In this document: positions 43,801 through 53,270 of the stretch, in pieces
Layout of the letters: each line of letters opens with the position of its first letter
How positions within the stretch are numbered: the first letter of the stretch is position 1
Source of the DNA: JAICIG01 sp035532215
Lineage (GTDB): Bacteria; Planctomycetota; Planctomycetia; Pirellulales; JAICIG01
Assembly (NCBI GenBank): GCA_035532215.1
Contig: DATKRK010000384.1
Location: forward strand, 15,778 to 79,777
Length of the DNA stretch: 64,000 nucleotides
Direction of reading: 5' to 3'
Translations under genes and position numbers: made by a program
Notes under the pieces: generated by a model
What the model saw: only the letters and a program-made list of their open reading frames with translations
Told to the model about the DNA's origin: nothing
Databases searched by the model: none

Positions 43801-44593
43801 TCTGGCCGGTTTCGAGAATGATCTCGCCCGCCTTGTCGCTGTCGGCCGGATAGACGACGTCGCCGACCGCGATCTTGCCTTCGATCTTCGCGGCGCTGCG
43901 GCCGTCGACGATTTTCTCGTGCGCGGTCTCGTAGAAACAGCGGATCAGGTCGACGTTCTGGCTGTATTTCGGATCCATCGCCCGCAACAGCGTCAGCGCC
44001 GAGAACTTGCCGCTTTGGTCGATGCGGACCGTGAGCACGTCCTTTTTGCTCACGTTCAGTTCGATCCAACTGCCGCGCTCGGGGATGATGCGGCAACTGT
44101 GCAGCTTGCGCTCGGTGCCTTCCATCTCGCTGACGAAGTCGACGCCAGGGCTGCGGTGCAACTGGCTCACCACGACGCGCTCGGCGCCGTTGATGATGAA
44201 TTCGCCGCCGCCCAGCATGATCGGCATGTCGCCGAGATAGACTTCTTCCTCGATCGGCTGCTCTTTGGTCAGCCGCAGCCAGACCTTGAACGGGCGGCCG
44301 TACGTCAGCCGCAACTGGCGGCATTCGTCGGGTTCGTAGCGAGGCTTGCCCAACTCGTAACGGACGTACTGCAGTTGCAGCGTCTTGTCGTAGCTCTCGA
44401 TCGGGAAGATCTCGCGCAGTACGCCTTCGATGCCTTGATCTTTGCGATTCTCGGGCGGAACGTCGAGTTGCAGGAAGGCTTCGTAGCTGCGAGTCTGAAT
44501 TTCGGTCAGATCGGGAATGCTCTGGTGCTTTTGAATCGTGCCGAAGCGGCGGACTTCCTGAGGGCGGAGACGTCGTTCTGCCGAGGTGGCCAT
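40871..44593 (-). CDS. rpoB: RNA polymerase subunit beta
   Basis: 1240 residues. Motifs include [20 protein letters not shown] (rifampicin-region end), [24 protein letters not shown] segment with [32 protein letters not shown], and the C-terminal [20 protein letters not shown]. The rifampicin-pocket segment [31 protein letters not shown] reads as the ordinary bacterial form. The frame is open to 44683, but ATG 44593 (MATSAERRL), preceded by AAAGGAG, is the likely start. Confidence 0.98.
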   Translation of the reverse strand: MATSAERRLRPQEVRRFGTIQKHQSIPDLTEIQTRSYEAFLQLDVPPENRKDQGIEGVLREIFPIESYDKTLQLQYVRYELGKPRYEPDECRQLRLTYGRPFKVWLRLTKEQPIEEEVYLGDMPIMLGGGEFIINGAERVVVSQLHRSPGVDFVSEMEGTERKLHSCRIIPERGSWIELNVSKKDVLTVRIDQSGKFSALTLLRAMDPKYSQNVDLIRCFYETAHEKIVDGRSAAKIEGKIAVGDVVYPADSDKAGEIILETGQKITKNSAELICTSGLTSVEVMADVKDSLIFNSLQEDATGSHEEALLKIYQRLRPGNPPQLEKARALFHEKFFDTNRYRLGKVGRFRINRKLGLNIAESEMTLRPDDMIAAIKYLLGLRADEPSVEIDDIDHLGNRRLRTIDELGCDELRKGFLKLRRTVQERMSLKDIEDMTPRSLINPKSISAAIEYFFGRGELSQVVDQTNPLSMLTHERRLSALGPGGLNRKRAGFEVRDVHISHYGRICPIETPEGTNIGLISSLAIYAGVDEYGFLVTPYRKVVKGKLSDEVVWLRADQESEAYLAPADSPFQDGKLQGGSQGDNIIARYRADFELAPIDKIQYMDVAPSQMVGVSAGLIPFLEHDDANRALMGSNMQRQAVPLLVTEPPIVATGMERDVAQNSGMLVRARKKGTVAYVDAEKIAIGDETYVLRKYVGLNERTCQNQKPIVSLGQKVEKGEVIADGAATYKGELALGRNVLVGFMAWDGFNFEDAIIISEELVKDDTYTSIHIEEFDIEIRETKLGREEFTRDIPNVSEKALRNLDEGGIVQIGTFVRPGDILVGKVSPKSKTELTPEEKLLHAIFGRAGEDVKNDSLEVPSGVEGIVIDTQKFSRRLSLSEEERKAFEKQLKDVEADGNAKIAAAFGALVEEIEGILQRPLTDEDGNALVRDQEHKYVAEQAQRFKIETLDIRSPQRKADVEKAWKTGWPAVEATIDERDRRLNSMKRGDELRSGVLQMVKVYVAAKRVISVGDKMAGRHGNKGVIAKILPQEDMPFLADGTPLQIMLNPLGVPSRMNVGQILETHLGWAGAKLGFQAITPVFDGATEETIRKCLEDAGLPTHGKAQLYDGRTGVALEQETTVGYIYMLKLHHLVDDKVHARSTGPYSLITQQPLGGKARFGGQRFGEMEVWALEAYGAAYILQELLTVKSDDVEGRTKIYESMVKGENTLEAGTPASFDVLTNEIRGLGLNMQLEKRRV

Positions 44594-44624
44594 AGGGGAT
44601 CGTACTCCTTTAGAGTTCGACGTA

Positions 44625-44654
44625 GTGCAAGACTTCGATGTGCAAGACTTCGAT
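44625..44654. repeat. 15-bp tandem duplication in the rpoB leader
   Basis: GTGCAAGACTTCGAT occurs twice head to tail (44625-44639, 44640-44654) in the gap between rplL and rpoB. Confidence 0.75.
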
Positions 44655-44741
44655 ATCGGCGCAAGCCCGGCGCGCGGCGCCAACGCACCGCGAGCGCCTA
44701 GGCTGTTCCGAATGCCTGCGATGAAAAGACCAAGTTGCGTC

Positions 44742-45152
44742 CTACTTGATGGAAACCGTGGCGCCGGCTTCTTCCAGTTCCTTTTTGAGTTTCTCGGCGT
44801 CTTCCTTGGAGATGCCTTCCTTGACCTTGCTGGGCACGCCTTCGACCAGGTCCTTGGCTTCCTTCAGGCCGAGGCCCGTCGCCGCGCGGACGACCTTGAT
44901 CACGCCGATCTTCTTGTCGCCGAAACCTTCCAGCACGACGTCGAATTCGGTCTTCTCGGCGGCCGCCTCGGGGGCGGGGCCGCTCATGGGGCCAGCCATC
45001 ATCACGGCGCCGCCGGCGGCCGGCTTGATGCCGTGCTCGTTTTCGAGGTAATCGCTCAACTCCTTGGCCTGCTTGAGCGTCAGGCCGACGATCTTGTCGC
45101 CCAGCTCTTTGGTGGCGGCGGAGTATTCCATGGTGGCTGCATCGGTCGACAT
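44742..45152 (-). CDS. rplL: 50S ribosomal protein L7/L12
   Basis: 136 residues. The C-terminal domain is intact: [40 protein letters not shown], and a [14 protein letters not shown] end. The N-terminal dimerisation part ([20 protein letters not shown]) and an Ala/Gly/Pro/Met hinge ([20 protein letters not shown]) are visible. L7/L12 forms the ribosomal stalk that recruits translation GTPases such as EF-G and EF-Tu. ATG 45152 chosen because AAAGGAACA precedes it; the frame is open 39 bp further. Confidence 0.97.
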   Translation of the reverse strand: MSTDAATMEYSAATKELGDKIVGLTLKQAKELSDYLENEHGIKPAAGGAVMMAGPMSGPAPEAAAEKTEFDVVLEGFGDKKIGVIKVVRAATGLGLKEAKDLVEGVPSKVKEGISKEDAEKLKKELEEAGATVSIK

Positions 45153-45303
45153 GAAACTTGTTCCTTTCTGTCTGCTTGGGGGCGCCGGCAACGACCACGT
45201 CGGCCGAACGCTTGTTACTGGGTCTACTAGTTTCGCTGTTTGTTGAAATATCCCCGGCTGGCCGGAGAAGTTTGCCCCTGAATTTGCTGCATCGCCCGCT
45301 CGA

Positions 45304-45891
45304 TCAACCTGCTGCCGCTTCCGGCGCTGCGGCGTCTGGCGCTGCCGCGTCTGGCGCTGCCGCGTCCTCCGAAGATTCCCCTTCGGACTTTTGCTTGATC
45401 TGGCTCGCCAAGGCGCCTCCCGCGCTCTTCAACTGGCTGACCAGGTTGGCGCCCGGGCTGAGGATCTGCCCGAGCAGAATGCTAAGCTGTTCCTGGCGGC
45501 TGGGCCATTTGCTGACCTGCTTGACCTGATCGGCCGACAAGCGGCCGCCGTCCATCACTCCGCCGCGAGGTTCCAACAGGGCGAATTCCTTGTCTTCGCT
45601 CAGGCGAACGACCTCTTTCGCCAGCGAAACGACGTCTTCGCTGCCCCAGACCAGCGCCAGCGACCCTTCCATCTCCTCGAACGCTGCGGCCAGCGGCGTG
45701 CCTTCGGCGGCGCGGCGAGCGAGGCTGTTCTTGATCATCAACAGCTTGATGTTCTTGCCGCGAAGTTCCGTGCGCAGACGGCTGTTCTTGTTGGCGTCCA
45801 TCCCTGCGATGCTCACCAACAGCGCGTGTTCCACGCCGGTCAGACGATTTCGCAGTTCGTCGGTAATCAAATTCTTGACGTACTTGCTCAT
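45304..45891 (-). CDS. rplJ: 50S ribosomal protein L10
   Basis: 195 residues, longer than many L10s. The core ([40 protein letters not shown]) is normal and anchors the L7/L12 stalk to 23S rRNA. A C-terminal extension ends in three near-repeats of [10 protein letters not shown], encoded by tandem 15-bp units at about 45309-45366. ATG 45891. It lies 152 bp upstream of rplL in the same transcription unit. Confidence 0.96.
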   Translation of the reverse strand: MSKYVKNLITDELRNRLTGVEHALLVSIAGMDANKNSRLRTELRGKNIKLLMIKNSLARRAAEGTPLAAAFEEMEGSLALVWGSEDVVSLAKEVVRLSEDKEFALLEPRGGVMDGGRLSADQVKQVSKWPSRQEQLSILLGQILSPGANLVSQLKSAGGALASQIKQKSEGESSEDAAAPDAAAPDAAAPEAAAG

Positions 45892-46004
45892 GGTAGCGGC
45901 TTATTTTCAGGCTATTTACGGTTGCAATTGCGGCGAACGCGGATTGACGCCGCGGCTCTTCGTTATTTGGACGTTGATCGGTCGTTTCGACTTTGCCGGG
46001 CGGG

Positions 46005-46685
46005 CTAGGCGGCGATACGAATGCCCGGGCTCATCGTGGCGGAAATCGTAATGCCCTTGAGGTAATGCCCCTTCACGCTGTTGGGCTTCATGTTCTGAAC
46101 GTGGTTGACGAAGGCGTTGATGTTGTCGACCAGCTTGGCGGCGTCGAAACTCAGCTTGCCGACGGCCGCGTGAACGATGCCGCCCGCGTCGTTGCGGAAC
46201 TCCACCTTACCCGCCTTATACTCTTTGACTGTTTTCGCCACTTCGGGAGTGACCGTTCCGGCGCGCGGCGACGGCATCAACCCGCGCGGCCCGAGCACGC
46301 GACCCAGCGGCCCGACGAGCCCCATCATGTCGGGCGCCGCGATGCAGACATCGAAATCGGTCCAGCCATCCTTGATCTTCTTCGCCAGATCGTCGGTTCC
46401 GACTTCATCGGCGCCGGCCGCTTTGGCTTGCTCGGCCAGGTCGCCTTTAGCGAATACCACGACCCGCAATGATTTGCCGATGCCGTGCGGCAGCACGATC
46501 GAGCCGCGGACGAGTTGATCGGCCTGTTTGGCGTCGATCCCCAACCGAACGGCGACTTCCACCGACTGGTCGAACTTCGTGGTGTTGAACTGCTTCAACA
46601 GAGTCACCGCCTGATCCAACGGCATGAGTTCGCCCGTGGGATGCTTGGCTACGAGAGTCTTCATGCGCTTCGATTGCTTCGCCAT
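46005..46685 (-). CDS. rplA: 50S ribosomal protein L1
   Basis: 226 residues, the usual length. Motifs: [53 protein letters not shown] with GTV, and the C-terminal [20 protein letters not shown]1 forms the mobile stalk at the E site and represses its own operon in many bacteria. ATG 46685, 102 bp after rplK. Confidence 0.97.
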   Translation of the reverse strand: MAKQSKRMKTLVAKHPTGELMPLDQAVTLLKQFNTTKFDQSVEVAVRLGIDAKQADQLVRGSIVLPHGIGKSLRVVVFAKGDLAEQAKAAGADEVGTDDLAKKIKDGWTDFDVCIAAPDMMGLVGPLGRVLGPRGLMPSPRAGTVTPEVAKTVKEYKAGKVEFRNDAGGIVHAAVGKLSFDAAKLVDNINAFVNHVQNMKPNSVKGHYLKGITISATMSPGIRIAA

Positions 46686-46787
46686 CTGTCGCTTACCGAG
46701 TTTGCTTGCGGATTTAGTTGCTCTTGTTTCGCTCGAAATCTTACGGGCAGACCGGGCAGGAATCGCCCGTGTTCGCTTTCGCTACTT

Positions 46788-47213
46788 TCAGCCCTCGACC
46801 ACCAGCCCCATGCTGCGGGCGGTGCCTTCGATCATTCGCTTGGCGTGCGCCATGTCGCGTGCGTTTAAATCGGCCAACTTTTGCTTGACGATGTCTTCGA
46901 TCTGGGCCGAGGTCACCTTGCCGACCTTTTCGCGATTCGGCACGCCCGAGCCCTTGGCGATGCTGGCCGCCTGCTTCAACAGCGCGGCCGCCGGCGGGCT
47001 TTTGGTGACGAAGTCAAAGCTGCGATCGTTGTAAACGCTGACGACCACCGGGATCGGCATGCCGCCGGCTTCTCGCGTGCGTTCGTTGAACTGCATCACG
47101 AACTGGCCGAGGTTCACGCCGAACCGGCCGAGCGCGGTGCCGACCGGCGGGGCGGGGGTGGCTTGGCCGCCGGGAACCTGAAATTTGACCTGTGCTACAA
47201 GTTGCTTTGCCAT
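46788..47213 (-). CDS. rplK: 50S ribosomal protein L11
   Basis: 141 residues: [20 protein letters not shown] at the N-terminus with the proline-rich RNA-binding switch, [20 protein letters not shown], and the C-terminal rRNA-binding [20 protein letters not shown]. It binds the GTPase-associated centre of 23S rRNA. ATG 47213, 40 bp after nusG. Confidence 0.97.
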   Translation of the reverse strand: MAKQLVAQVKFQVPGGQATPAPPVGTALGRFGVNLGQFVMQFNERTREAGGMPIPVVVSVYNDRSFDFVTKSPPAAALLKQAASIAKGSGVPNREKVGKVTSAQIEDIVKQKLADLNARDMAHAKRMIEGTARSMGLVVEG

Positions 47214-47253
47214 GTATCTTTCGCCGGACTATCTGTTGAAAACCGCTCGCTGT

Positions 47254-48003
47254 TTAGAGCGGCTCGATCTGCCAATATTCCAATTCCACGGGCGTTGAGC
47301 GGCCGAAAATATTGATCATTACCGTCACGCGGCCGTTCGCGCGATCGATCGCGTCCACGTCCCCCTCGAAGTTCTCGAAGGTGCCTTCTTTAATCTTCAC
47401 GCGGTCGCCCGAGTTGAATCCGATCTGCAACGGCGGCGCCTCGTCGGTCGGCCCCTCGGCCTTGGCGACGATTTTGTTGACGTCGTGCGGTTGCATGGGC
47501 GTCGGCTTGCCGCCGGAACCCGTGAAGTCGCCGATACCGGGCGTTTCGCGAACCAAAAACCACGTATCTTCGTTCAATTCCATGTGAACGACGATATAGC
47601 CCGGATAAAGCTTGCGCTTGACCACCCGCTTCTTGCCGTTTTTGAACTCGGAGACCATTTCGATCGGCACGATAATCTCATCGAAATAGTCTTGGAGTCC
47701 GGCGACGGCGATTCGCCGCTGCAACGCATCGCGAATCGAGTCCTCGCGATTGCTTTGCACTTTCAAGATGTACCATTGCTTCTCGCTCGAAGCCCCGCCT
47801 TCCGGCTGTTCCGGCGAATCAGACGGCGACTGAGGGGCACGACCTCCACCGGCCGAATTGCCTCCACCGGCCGAATTGACGGCGGGCGACGACTGATCCG
47901 CTTCGGTCGTTGCCCGAATCTCCGCTTGGGGCGCCGACGCGGCCCCCTCTGCGGCCGGCGCATCGCCCACATCCGCGGTCGAATTGTCTGGTTCGTCAAT
48001 CAC
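47254..48003 (-). CDS. nusG: Transcription elongation/antitermination factor NusG
   Basis: The NGN domain starts at KQWYILKVQSNREDSIRDAL and contains PGYIVVHMELNEDTWFLVRE; the KOW domain is GDRVKIKEGTFENFEGDVDA. It binds RNA polymerase and, in many bacteria, Rho and ribosomal protein S10. No ATG fits. I chose GTG 48003 because GAGGT precedes it at the right distance and it removes an overlap with secE. This leaves an unusual N-terminal extension of about 74 residues rich in Ala, Ser, Gly, Pro and Glu; the frame is open up to 48102. Confidence 0.93.
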   Translation of the reverse strand: MIDEPDNSTADVGDAPAAEGAASAPQAEIRATTEADQSSPAVNSAGGGNSAGGGRAPQSPSDSPEQPEGGASSEKQWYILKVQSNREDSIRDALQRRIAVAGLQDYFDEIIVPIEMVSEFKNGKKRVVKRKLYPGYIVVHMELNEDTWFLVRETPGIGDFTGSGGKPTPMQPHDVNKIVAKAEGPTDEAPPLQIGFNSGDRVKIKEGTFENFEGDVDAIDRANGRVTVMINIFGRSTPVELEYWQIEPL

Positions 48004-48053
48004 GCCAAATACCTCGCCAAAAGAGCCGGCGCTAAGGGCCGCCCGTGCCGACT

Positions 48054-48488
48054 TCAACCGCCCCCTTGGAGCACGCCCAGCATGGTCAATAAGAACTGCC
48101 ACAACAGATCGTATGCGTAGAGCGTGCCTGCCAGACCGAACATCGTAACCATGACCACGACCGAACTACGGAACAATTCCGAGCGCGAAGGCCAGGAGAC
48201 CTTGTTCATCTCCGCCTCGACCGCGATCAAAAAGTCGGCGAATCGCGGCAAGTTGACGACCCGGTAACTTAACCACAGGCCCACGAGCAATACCGTGCCG
48301 AAAGCGCCCATCCTCAACGATGCAGCGCGGTCGGCCAACGAATCTTGCAAGGTCCAAGCCCCCAGGGCAAGCGCCACGGCCAGTACGGCAAACGTCACCT
48401 GGCGCGCAATCCGTCCCTGACTGCGCTTGTAGATGCTCAGACTAAATAAGTCCTGCCACATCGTATTAGCCGCGGCGTTTTCTTTCAC
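48054..48488 (-). CDS. secE: Preprotein translocase subunit SecE
   Basis: 144 residues, longer than one-helix SecE proteins. Two or three hydrophobic segments are seen (FAVLAVALALGAWTLQ, FGTVLLVGLWLSYRVV, and the final YDLLWQFLLTML region). The signature FLIAVEAEMNKVSWPSRSEL precedes the last membrane helix RSSVVVMVTMFGLAGTLYAY. GTG 48488, after GAGGTTGAAAG, is the likely start; ATG 48461 is an alternative. Confidence 0.93.
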   Translation of the reverse strand: MKENAAANTMWQDLFSLSIYKRSQGRIARQVTFAVLAVALALGAWTLQDSLADRAASLRMGAFGTVLLVGLWLSYRVVNLPRFADFLIAVEAEMNKVSWPSRSELFRSSVVVMVTMFGLAGTLYAYDLLWQFLLTMLGVLQGGG

Positions 48489-48565
48489 CTTTCAACCTCG
48501 TCCTTGGGGCTGCAAACATTTCGAGCATCGGCCGGCCGGCGAAGACCGGCCGATGCGATACTGAC

Positions 48566-48641
48566 TGGCAGGGGCGGCGGGAATCGAACTCGCAACCTCT
48601 GGTTTTGGAGACCAGCGCTCTGCCAATTGAGCTACACCCCT
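48566..48641 (-). tRNA. tRNA-Trp (anticodon CCA)
   Basis: On the minus strand the gene begins AGGGGTGTAGCTCAATTGGC and has anticodon loop CTCCAAA with CCA. The acceptor stem pairs AGGGGTG with CGCCCCT. A GTTCGAT T-loop is present. The 3' CCA is encoded, unlike the four other tRNAs here. It lies between secE and tuf. Confidence 0.95.
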
Positions 48642-48708
48642 ATCTTGGCAACTCTCGTATTCTCACAGACCGCAACGGGCATCGAGCCCGACACGACCCC
48701 CTTTTTCG

Positions 48709-49908
48709 CTACTCGATGATCTTCGTCACCACGCCCGAACCGACGGTCTTGCCGCCTTCACGAATGGCGAAGCGCACCCCGTCGTCCATGGCGATCGGAT
48801 TAATCAGTTCGATCGACAGCTTAGCGTTATCGCCAGGCATGCACATTTCGACGTCGCCCATCAAGTTGGCCGAACCGGTGACATCCGTCGTGCGGAAGTA
48901 GAACTGCGGACGGTAGCCGCTGAAGAACGGCGTATGTCGGCCGCCTTCTTCCTTCGACAGGACGTAAACCTCGGCTTCGAACTTGGTGTGCGGAGTGATC
49001 GAACCGGGCTTGGCCAGCACCTGGCCGCGCTCGATGTCATCGCGCTTCAGACCGCGGAGCAAGCAGCCGACGTTGTCGCCCGCTTGGCCTTGATCCAACG
49101 TCTTATTGAACATCTCCACGCCGGTGACGGTCGTCTTGAACGGCTTCCTGGCCAGGCCGATCACCTCGATTTCGTCGCCGACGTGCACGATGCCGCGCTC
49201 GATACGGCCGGTGGCGACCGTACCGCGGCCTTCGATCGAAAACACGTCTTCGACCGCCATCAAGAAGGGCTTGTCGACCTCGCGGACCGGCTCGGGAATA
49301 TAGGCGTCAATCGCGTCCATCAGCTCGCTAATGCACTTGCTGGCCGCAGGATCCGACGGATTGTCGTAAGCCGGCTTCGAGGCGCCGCGGATAATCGGGA
49401 TCTCGTCGCCGGGAAAACCGTAGTGCGTCAGCAGTTCGCGGAGCTCCAACTCGACCAATTCCAACAGTTCTTCGTCGTCGACCAGGTCAACCTTGTTCAA
49501 AAACACGACCAACGCCGGCACGCCGACCTGGCGAGCCAACAGAATGTGTTCGCGAGTTTGCGGCATCGGGCCGTCGGCGGCCGACACAACCAGGATTGCG
49601 CCGTCCATTTGAGCGGCGCCGGTGATCATGTTCTTGATGAAGTCGGCGTGACCCGGGCAGTCGATGTGGGCGTAATGACGCTTATCGGTCTCGTATTCGA
49701 CGTGGCTGACGGCGATCGTCACCGTCTTGGTTTCGTCGCGGACCGTGCCGCCCTTGGCGATTTCGGCATACGACTTGGTCTTGGCCAATCCCTTGGCGGC
49801 TTGCACGGCCAGGATCGCGCCGGTGGTCGTCGTCTTGCCGTGGTCGATGTGACCGATCGTGCCGACGTTGACGTGGGGTTTGGTTCGTTCGAAACTTGCC
49901 TTGGCCAT
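48709..49908 (-). CDS. tuf: Elongation factor Tu
   Basis: 399 residues, full length. Motifs: [13 protein letters not shown] (G1), [16 protein letters not shown] (switch I is slightly unusual in reading RDETKTVTI rather than ARGITI), DCPGHADF (G3), NKVDLV (G4) and the C-terminal [17 protein letters not shown]-Tu carries aminoacyl-tRNA to the ribosome. It is embedded among four upstream tRNA genes and tRNA-Trp/secE downstream, the classic tufB arrangement. Confidence 0.98.
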   Translation of the reverse strand: MAKASFERTKPHVNVGTIGHIDHGKTTTTGAILAVQAAKGLAKTKSYAEIAKGGTVRDETKTVTIAVSHVEYETDKRHYAHIDCPGHADFIKNMITGAAQMDGAILVVSAADGPMPQTREHILLARQVGVPALVVFLNKVDLVDDEELLELVELELRELLTHYGFPGDEIPIIRGASKPAYDNPSDPAASKCISELMDAIDAYIPEPVREVDKPFLMAVEDVFSIEGRGTVATGRIERGIVHVGDEIEVIGLARKPFKTTVTGVEMFNKTLDQGQAGDNVGCLLRGLKRDDIERGQVLAKPGSITPHTKFEAEVYVLSKEEGGRHTPFFSGYRPQFYFRTTDVTGSANLMGDVEMCMPGDNAKLSIELINPIAMDDGVRFAIREGGKTVGSGVVTKIIE

Positions 49909-49983
49909 GCTGTCTCCTGCGTTTTAGATCAAACGATTGTCTTGATTAACTGTCTTGATTAACCAGATTGAATTAGCAAAAAG

Positions 49984-50056
<73 letters not shown>

Positions 50057-50262
50057 GTGAGTCACGGCAAGCCCTGAGCCCGCAAGATCACCTCAAGCCG
50101 CAGTACCAACCGCGGCAACTTCGTGCGCCCGGCAGCCGGCGACCAACCCATCAATCCGCCGGGCACGCCATCCATCCCAACTCGCCACCCACGCTCCGCC
50201 GTCATCCAACCCGCCGCCAAAAAAACATCCGCTCGCTCGCCCTTGACGCCATGCCAGTCGAG

Positions 50263-50333
50263 AGCGGGTGAAGGGAATCGAACCCTCGTCTTTAGCTTGG
50301 AAGGCTATTGCTCTACCATTGAGCTACACCCGC
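50263..50333 (-). tRNA. tRNA-Gly (anticodon TCC)
   Basis: Begins GCGGGTGTAGCTCAATGGTA; anticodon loop CTTCCAA gives TCC. Acceptor GCGGGTG/CACCCGC pairs fully. No encoded CCA. The 206-bp gap to the next tRNA downstream holds no other gene. Confidence 0.95.
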
Positions 50334-50419
50334 TTGAGCCACACCCGCCTTGACTCGGGCCCCATAACCCATAACTAACTTTCATTCGCTCCAAATCGCC
50401 GACAACCATCAACTTCAAC

Positions 50420-50501
50420 TGGGGGGTACAGGATTCGAACCTGTGAAGGCATAGCCATCAGATTTACAGTCTGACCCCTTTGACCGCTCGGGAAACCCCC
50501 C
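50420..50501 (-). tRNA. tRNA-Tyr (anticodon GTA)
   Basis: A long-variable-arm (class II) tRNA beginning GGGGGGTTTCCCGAGCGGTC; anticodon loop CTGTAAA gives GTA. Acceptor GGGGGGT/ACCCCCC pairs fully. No encoded CCA. Confidence 0.95.
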
Positions 50502-50668
50502 GCTGCCGCTGCTGACCACAGCCGGGCCTTGAAACTCAAGGCTTCAGAGAGGCCATCCTCGCCGTTGACATACTGAAAACGCCACGCGACCGCCATTACC
50601 GTCGCACCAGACGCCCAATCCGCCAGCCCGCGGGCCATCGCCTATCCAAAACCCAAGTATTCTTTACG

Positions 50669-50741
50669 AGCTAGCGGAGGGACTTGAACCCACAACCTGC
50701 TGATTACAAATCAGCTGCTCTGCCAATTGAGCTACGCTAGC
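50669..50741 (-). tRNA. tRNA-Thr (anticodon TGT)
   Basis: Begins GCTAGCGTAGCTCAATTGGC; anticodon loop TTTGTAA gives TGT. Acceptor GCTAGCG/CGCTAGC pairs fully. No encoded CCA. First gene of the tRNA-tuf cluster. Confidence 0.95.
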
Positions 50742-51157
50742 CTGCGAGACCCGCCACGAAAACCACTAAATATAACGACACACTGGCAGCCTGCAAGACG
50801 AACGGGGCCAGAAATCGCCAAGAGCCAGCGAACGCCAAGATCGCGTCGCACAAACCCAGCCCGAGCCAACGCCAGCCAAAAGCCGCTCCAGCAGCATGCC
50901 GCCACGTCGGTGCCGCGAAACCCCAAACCCTTGTCGCGCAAGCCTCGAAACGAGCAGCCGCCACGCTAGCAGTCTTCAGCCTCTCTCGTGCCAGATCCCC
51001 CCGTCGTGCTAGATCCCCTGTCTTGGGGCGCCAATAAATGCCATTCGGCCGCTGCCGAACAATGCTGCCGAACAATGGCGAGCGGCCGAAAAAAGCCTCA
51101 CCCCAAAAAACCCTCGAATTGCGGTCGCGATGGACCACAAAAATCCGAAGGTTTGGT
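50742..51157. other. Intergenic region upstream of the tRNA-tuf cluster
   Basis: A 416-bp gap between the first tRNA and the 3' end of the sigma-factor gene. It holds the candidate promoter at 50769-50796 and a 13-bp tandem duplication (CTGCCGAACAATG, 51052-51077) within a 10-bp inverted repeat (TTCGGCCGCT/AGCGGCCGAA, 51044-51090). No gene seen. Confidence 0.6.
50769..50796 (-). promoter_or_regulatory. Candidate promoter of the tRNA-tuf operon
   Basis: Minus-strand TATATT (50769-50774) preceded at 16 bp by TTGCAG (50791-50796). The -10 is near consensus, the -35 weak. The first tRNA begins 28 bp downstream of the -10 box. Confidence 0.4.
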
Positions 51158-52813
51158 TTAGGTCTCGATTTTTTCTTCCAGAGCCGCCTTGCGAAGCTTG
51201 CTCAAGGTGCGGGCTTCGATTTGCCGGACCCGCTCCTTGGTAACGCCCATTTCGGCGCCAACTTCCTTGAGCGTCATCGGCTCTTGGCCTCGCACCAACC
51301 CGAAGCGCCTCATGATAATCCTTCGCTCCCGGTCGTCAAGCCGTTCCAAAATCAACCCGATCTGCTTTTCGCGCAGGTGCTGGGCGTTTTCCTGCTCGAA
51401 CTGGTCGCTGCGATCATCTTCCGTCGCCGAGAACATCTCCTCGTTGCTGGTGCGGAACCGATCCCGATGCTTGAGTTCGTCGGGGATGGTGCGGGCGAAA
51501 TTTTTCATGATCGCCCAACTAGCGTAAGTGCTGAACTTGTTGCCGCGAGCGAAATCGAACTTTTCCACAGCTCGCATCAGCGACATGTTGCCGTCGCTGA
51601 CCAGTTCGAAAAAATTGTCCGCAGGCCCCACATGTCGCTTGGCGATCGAGACCACCAGTCGCAGATTGGCTCGGATTATCTGGTTCTTCGTGGCCACCGC
51701 TTCTTCGTAGAGCTTTTCGATTTGGTCCATGACCGTGCTCTTGGCATGGGCGGGATCCAAGCCCTCTCGCAACTGTGCGGCGCGGTATTTCAGGAAGTTG
51801 AACTTGCGGAACAGGTACACTTCCTGCTCTTGGTTCAACAGCGGAACCTCGTACAAGCTCGCCAGGTACGGCGGCAGGCCGCTGGGCAATCGGCTCTTTT
51901 TGGCGGGCGGACTCTGGGGCATCGGGCCGAGCATCGTTTTTTCGGCTTCCGGCCGACCGAACGTTTCGTTTCCGATGTAATCCAGCGGCAATTCCAAGAT
52001 GCGCACCGCGCGCATTTCATTGATAATGCGGTAGATGCTGGTCTTGGTCCGGCAGAATTGCTTGGCCAAGACGTCGACCGACACGCCGCGTCGGTATTGC
52101 TGATCGATTTTCCGCTTCGCCTCGTCCGACAAGGGGCCCGAGTTCTCAGGAAAGATCGCCGACTCGGGATGTTCCTGATCGAACGCCTTGAGCGTGTAGC
52201 GAATGGTTTCAATGCTGCGACCCATGCGCTCGGCAAGGCGCCGCGTAACATCGGCAGGGCACCCCCCAGCCTGGGCCAGTCGTCGCGCCCGTTCGATAAT
52301 CGCTCTGCGCTCTTCCTCGGTGAGTTGACTGAAACGCGAGCCGCGGTTGACGCGGTCCTCGTTGCCTTTCACGAAGCGATCGATCGAGCTTTGGAGGAAG
52401 CCAACTCGCTTGCGGCCGTCGAACAAGAATCGGCGGCTGACAAGACCTTGCTGGCGCCAGCGAGAGACGGTCTTCGTCGAGACCTGAAACAATTTGCTCA
52501 GCTCTTCGACGGTCAACACGCGCTCGGCCGCCGCTTCGGCCGGCAAGTTGGCCGCGTCGGAAACGTCTTCGACAAATAAGCGAAGGTCGTGGCGCGCCTC
52601 TTCGCCCGACAGTTTCAAGCCTGGATACGACTCCGGGCGAAAATCCGTAATGCGAAAACAAAGATATTCGTATGTATAGGTGCGGTTTGGCTCCAGTTCG
52701 TTGAGCAAACGTTCGGCGCGGTCGGCCTGATCGAGCTTTTTGTCTCGCGGAGCAAAACGAACCTGCTGATCGCGGAGTTGCCGCATCACGGGGTTCAAAT
52801 AATCAGTATGCAT
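51158..52813 (-). CDS. Sigma-70 family sigma factor with N-terminal helix-turn-helix domains
   Basis: 551 residues from the ATG 52813, after AAGGGGAAG. Residues 100-150 are an excisionase/MerR-like HTH (LTVEELSKLFQVSTKTVSRW). Two further HTH-like segments lie at about 184-212 and 241-265. The sigma part begins near 313 (LPPYLASLYEVPLLNQEQEV, region 1.2), then region 2 at 382-442 (NLRLVVSIAKRHVGPADNFF; FDFARGNKFSTYASWAIMK) and region 4 at 493-545 (LKEVGAEMGVTKERVRQIEA). Only about 45 residues separate regions 2 and 4, so region 3 seems missing or reduced. Probably a planctomycete-specific factor. Confidence 0.88.
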   Translation of the reverse strand: MHTDYLNPVMRQLRDQQVRFAPRDKKLDQADRAERLLNELEPNRTYTYEYLCFRITDFRPESYPGLKLSGEEARHDLRLFVEDVSDAANLPAEAAAERVLTVEELSKLFQVSTKTVSRWRQQGLVSRRFLFDGRKRVGFLQSSIDRFVKGNEDRVNRGSRFSQLTEEERRAIIERARRLAQAGGCPADVTRRLAERMGRSIETIRYTLKAFDQEHPESAIFPENSGPLSDEAKRKIDQQYRRGVSVDVLAKQFCRTKTSIYRIINEMRAVRILELPLDYIGNETFGRPEAEKTMLGPMPQSPPAKKSRLPSGLPPYLASLYEVPLLNQEQEVYLFRKFNFLKYRAAQLREGLDPAHAKSTVMDQIEKLYEEAVATKNQIIRANLRLVVSIAKRHVGPADNFFELVSDGNMSLMRAVEKFDFARGNKFSTYASWAIMKNFARTIPDELKHRDRFRTSNEEMFSATEDDRSDQFEQENAQHLREKQIGLILERLDDRERRIIMRRFGLVRGQEPMTLKEVGAEMGVTKERVRQIEARTLSKLRKAALEEKIET

Positions 52814-53270
52814 CGAGCTTCCCCTTCTTAAGCGAGTCTGGCGGCGTTCCTTGCGACTCCTGCGCCCGCCATGCTGCAATATTCGTCTGAAAACCAAGGG
52901 GTTGCGATCAGCTCATCCGGGCCTCTCGCTCCCCTCTCTTTTTGACAATTGGCGCGTCGCGGGTTACCGAAAGCCCAGGGCGCCGTTTCGTTGTCCGTCC
53001 ATCAGTTCGCAGGGCTTGTCTTTCGCGACAGTAGTCCTACGCAAAGAAGTGTCCAGTGGCCCATCAAAAGTTCGCCATCTGCATGAGTTTTATTAAAGTT
53101 GGCTGGGCTGCCGATGACTAAAAATGCGATATAAGTCATCTATTTACAGTGACTTATCGATTTTTTGGAAAATTCGAGGCCCGGTAGGCGAATTCGATCA
53201 AATACGCCTTGGGCGGCGATTTAAACCGCCGGGATGCCTGGGAGGGCTTTTTGTGGCAGGAGCCCAATCG
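52814..53270. other. Leader/promoter region of the sigma-factor gene
   Basis: A 457-bp gap. It contains a perfect 8-bp inverted repeat ATAAGTCA/TGACTTAT (53131-53138 and 53150-53157) in an AT-rich stretch that could be an operator. No gene seen. The 3' end of the SGNH-like gene borders it at 53271. Confidence 0.5.
53131..53157. promoter_or_regulatory. Inverted repeat, candidate operator
   Basis: ATAAGTCA, an 11-bp spacer and TGACTTAT form a perfect 8-bp dyad in the most AT-rich part of the gap, about 320 bp upstream of the sigma-factor start. Its partner protein is unknown. Confidence 0.35.

Noticed and set aside
42764..44701. 645-codon plus-strand open frame
   Set aside because: It is antisense to rpoB with no recognisable motif.
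51044..51090. Rho-independent terminator for the sigma-factor gene
   Set aside because: The inverted repeat is there, but the T-run on the relevant strand comes before the stem rather than after it.
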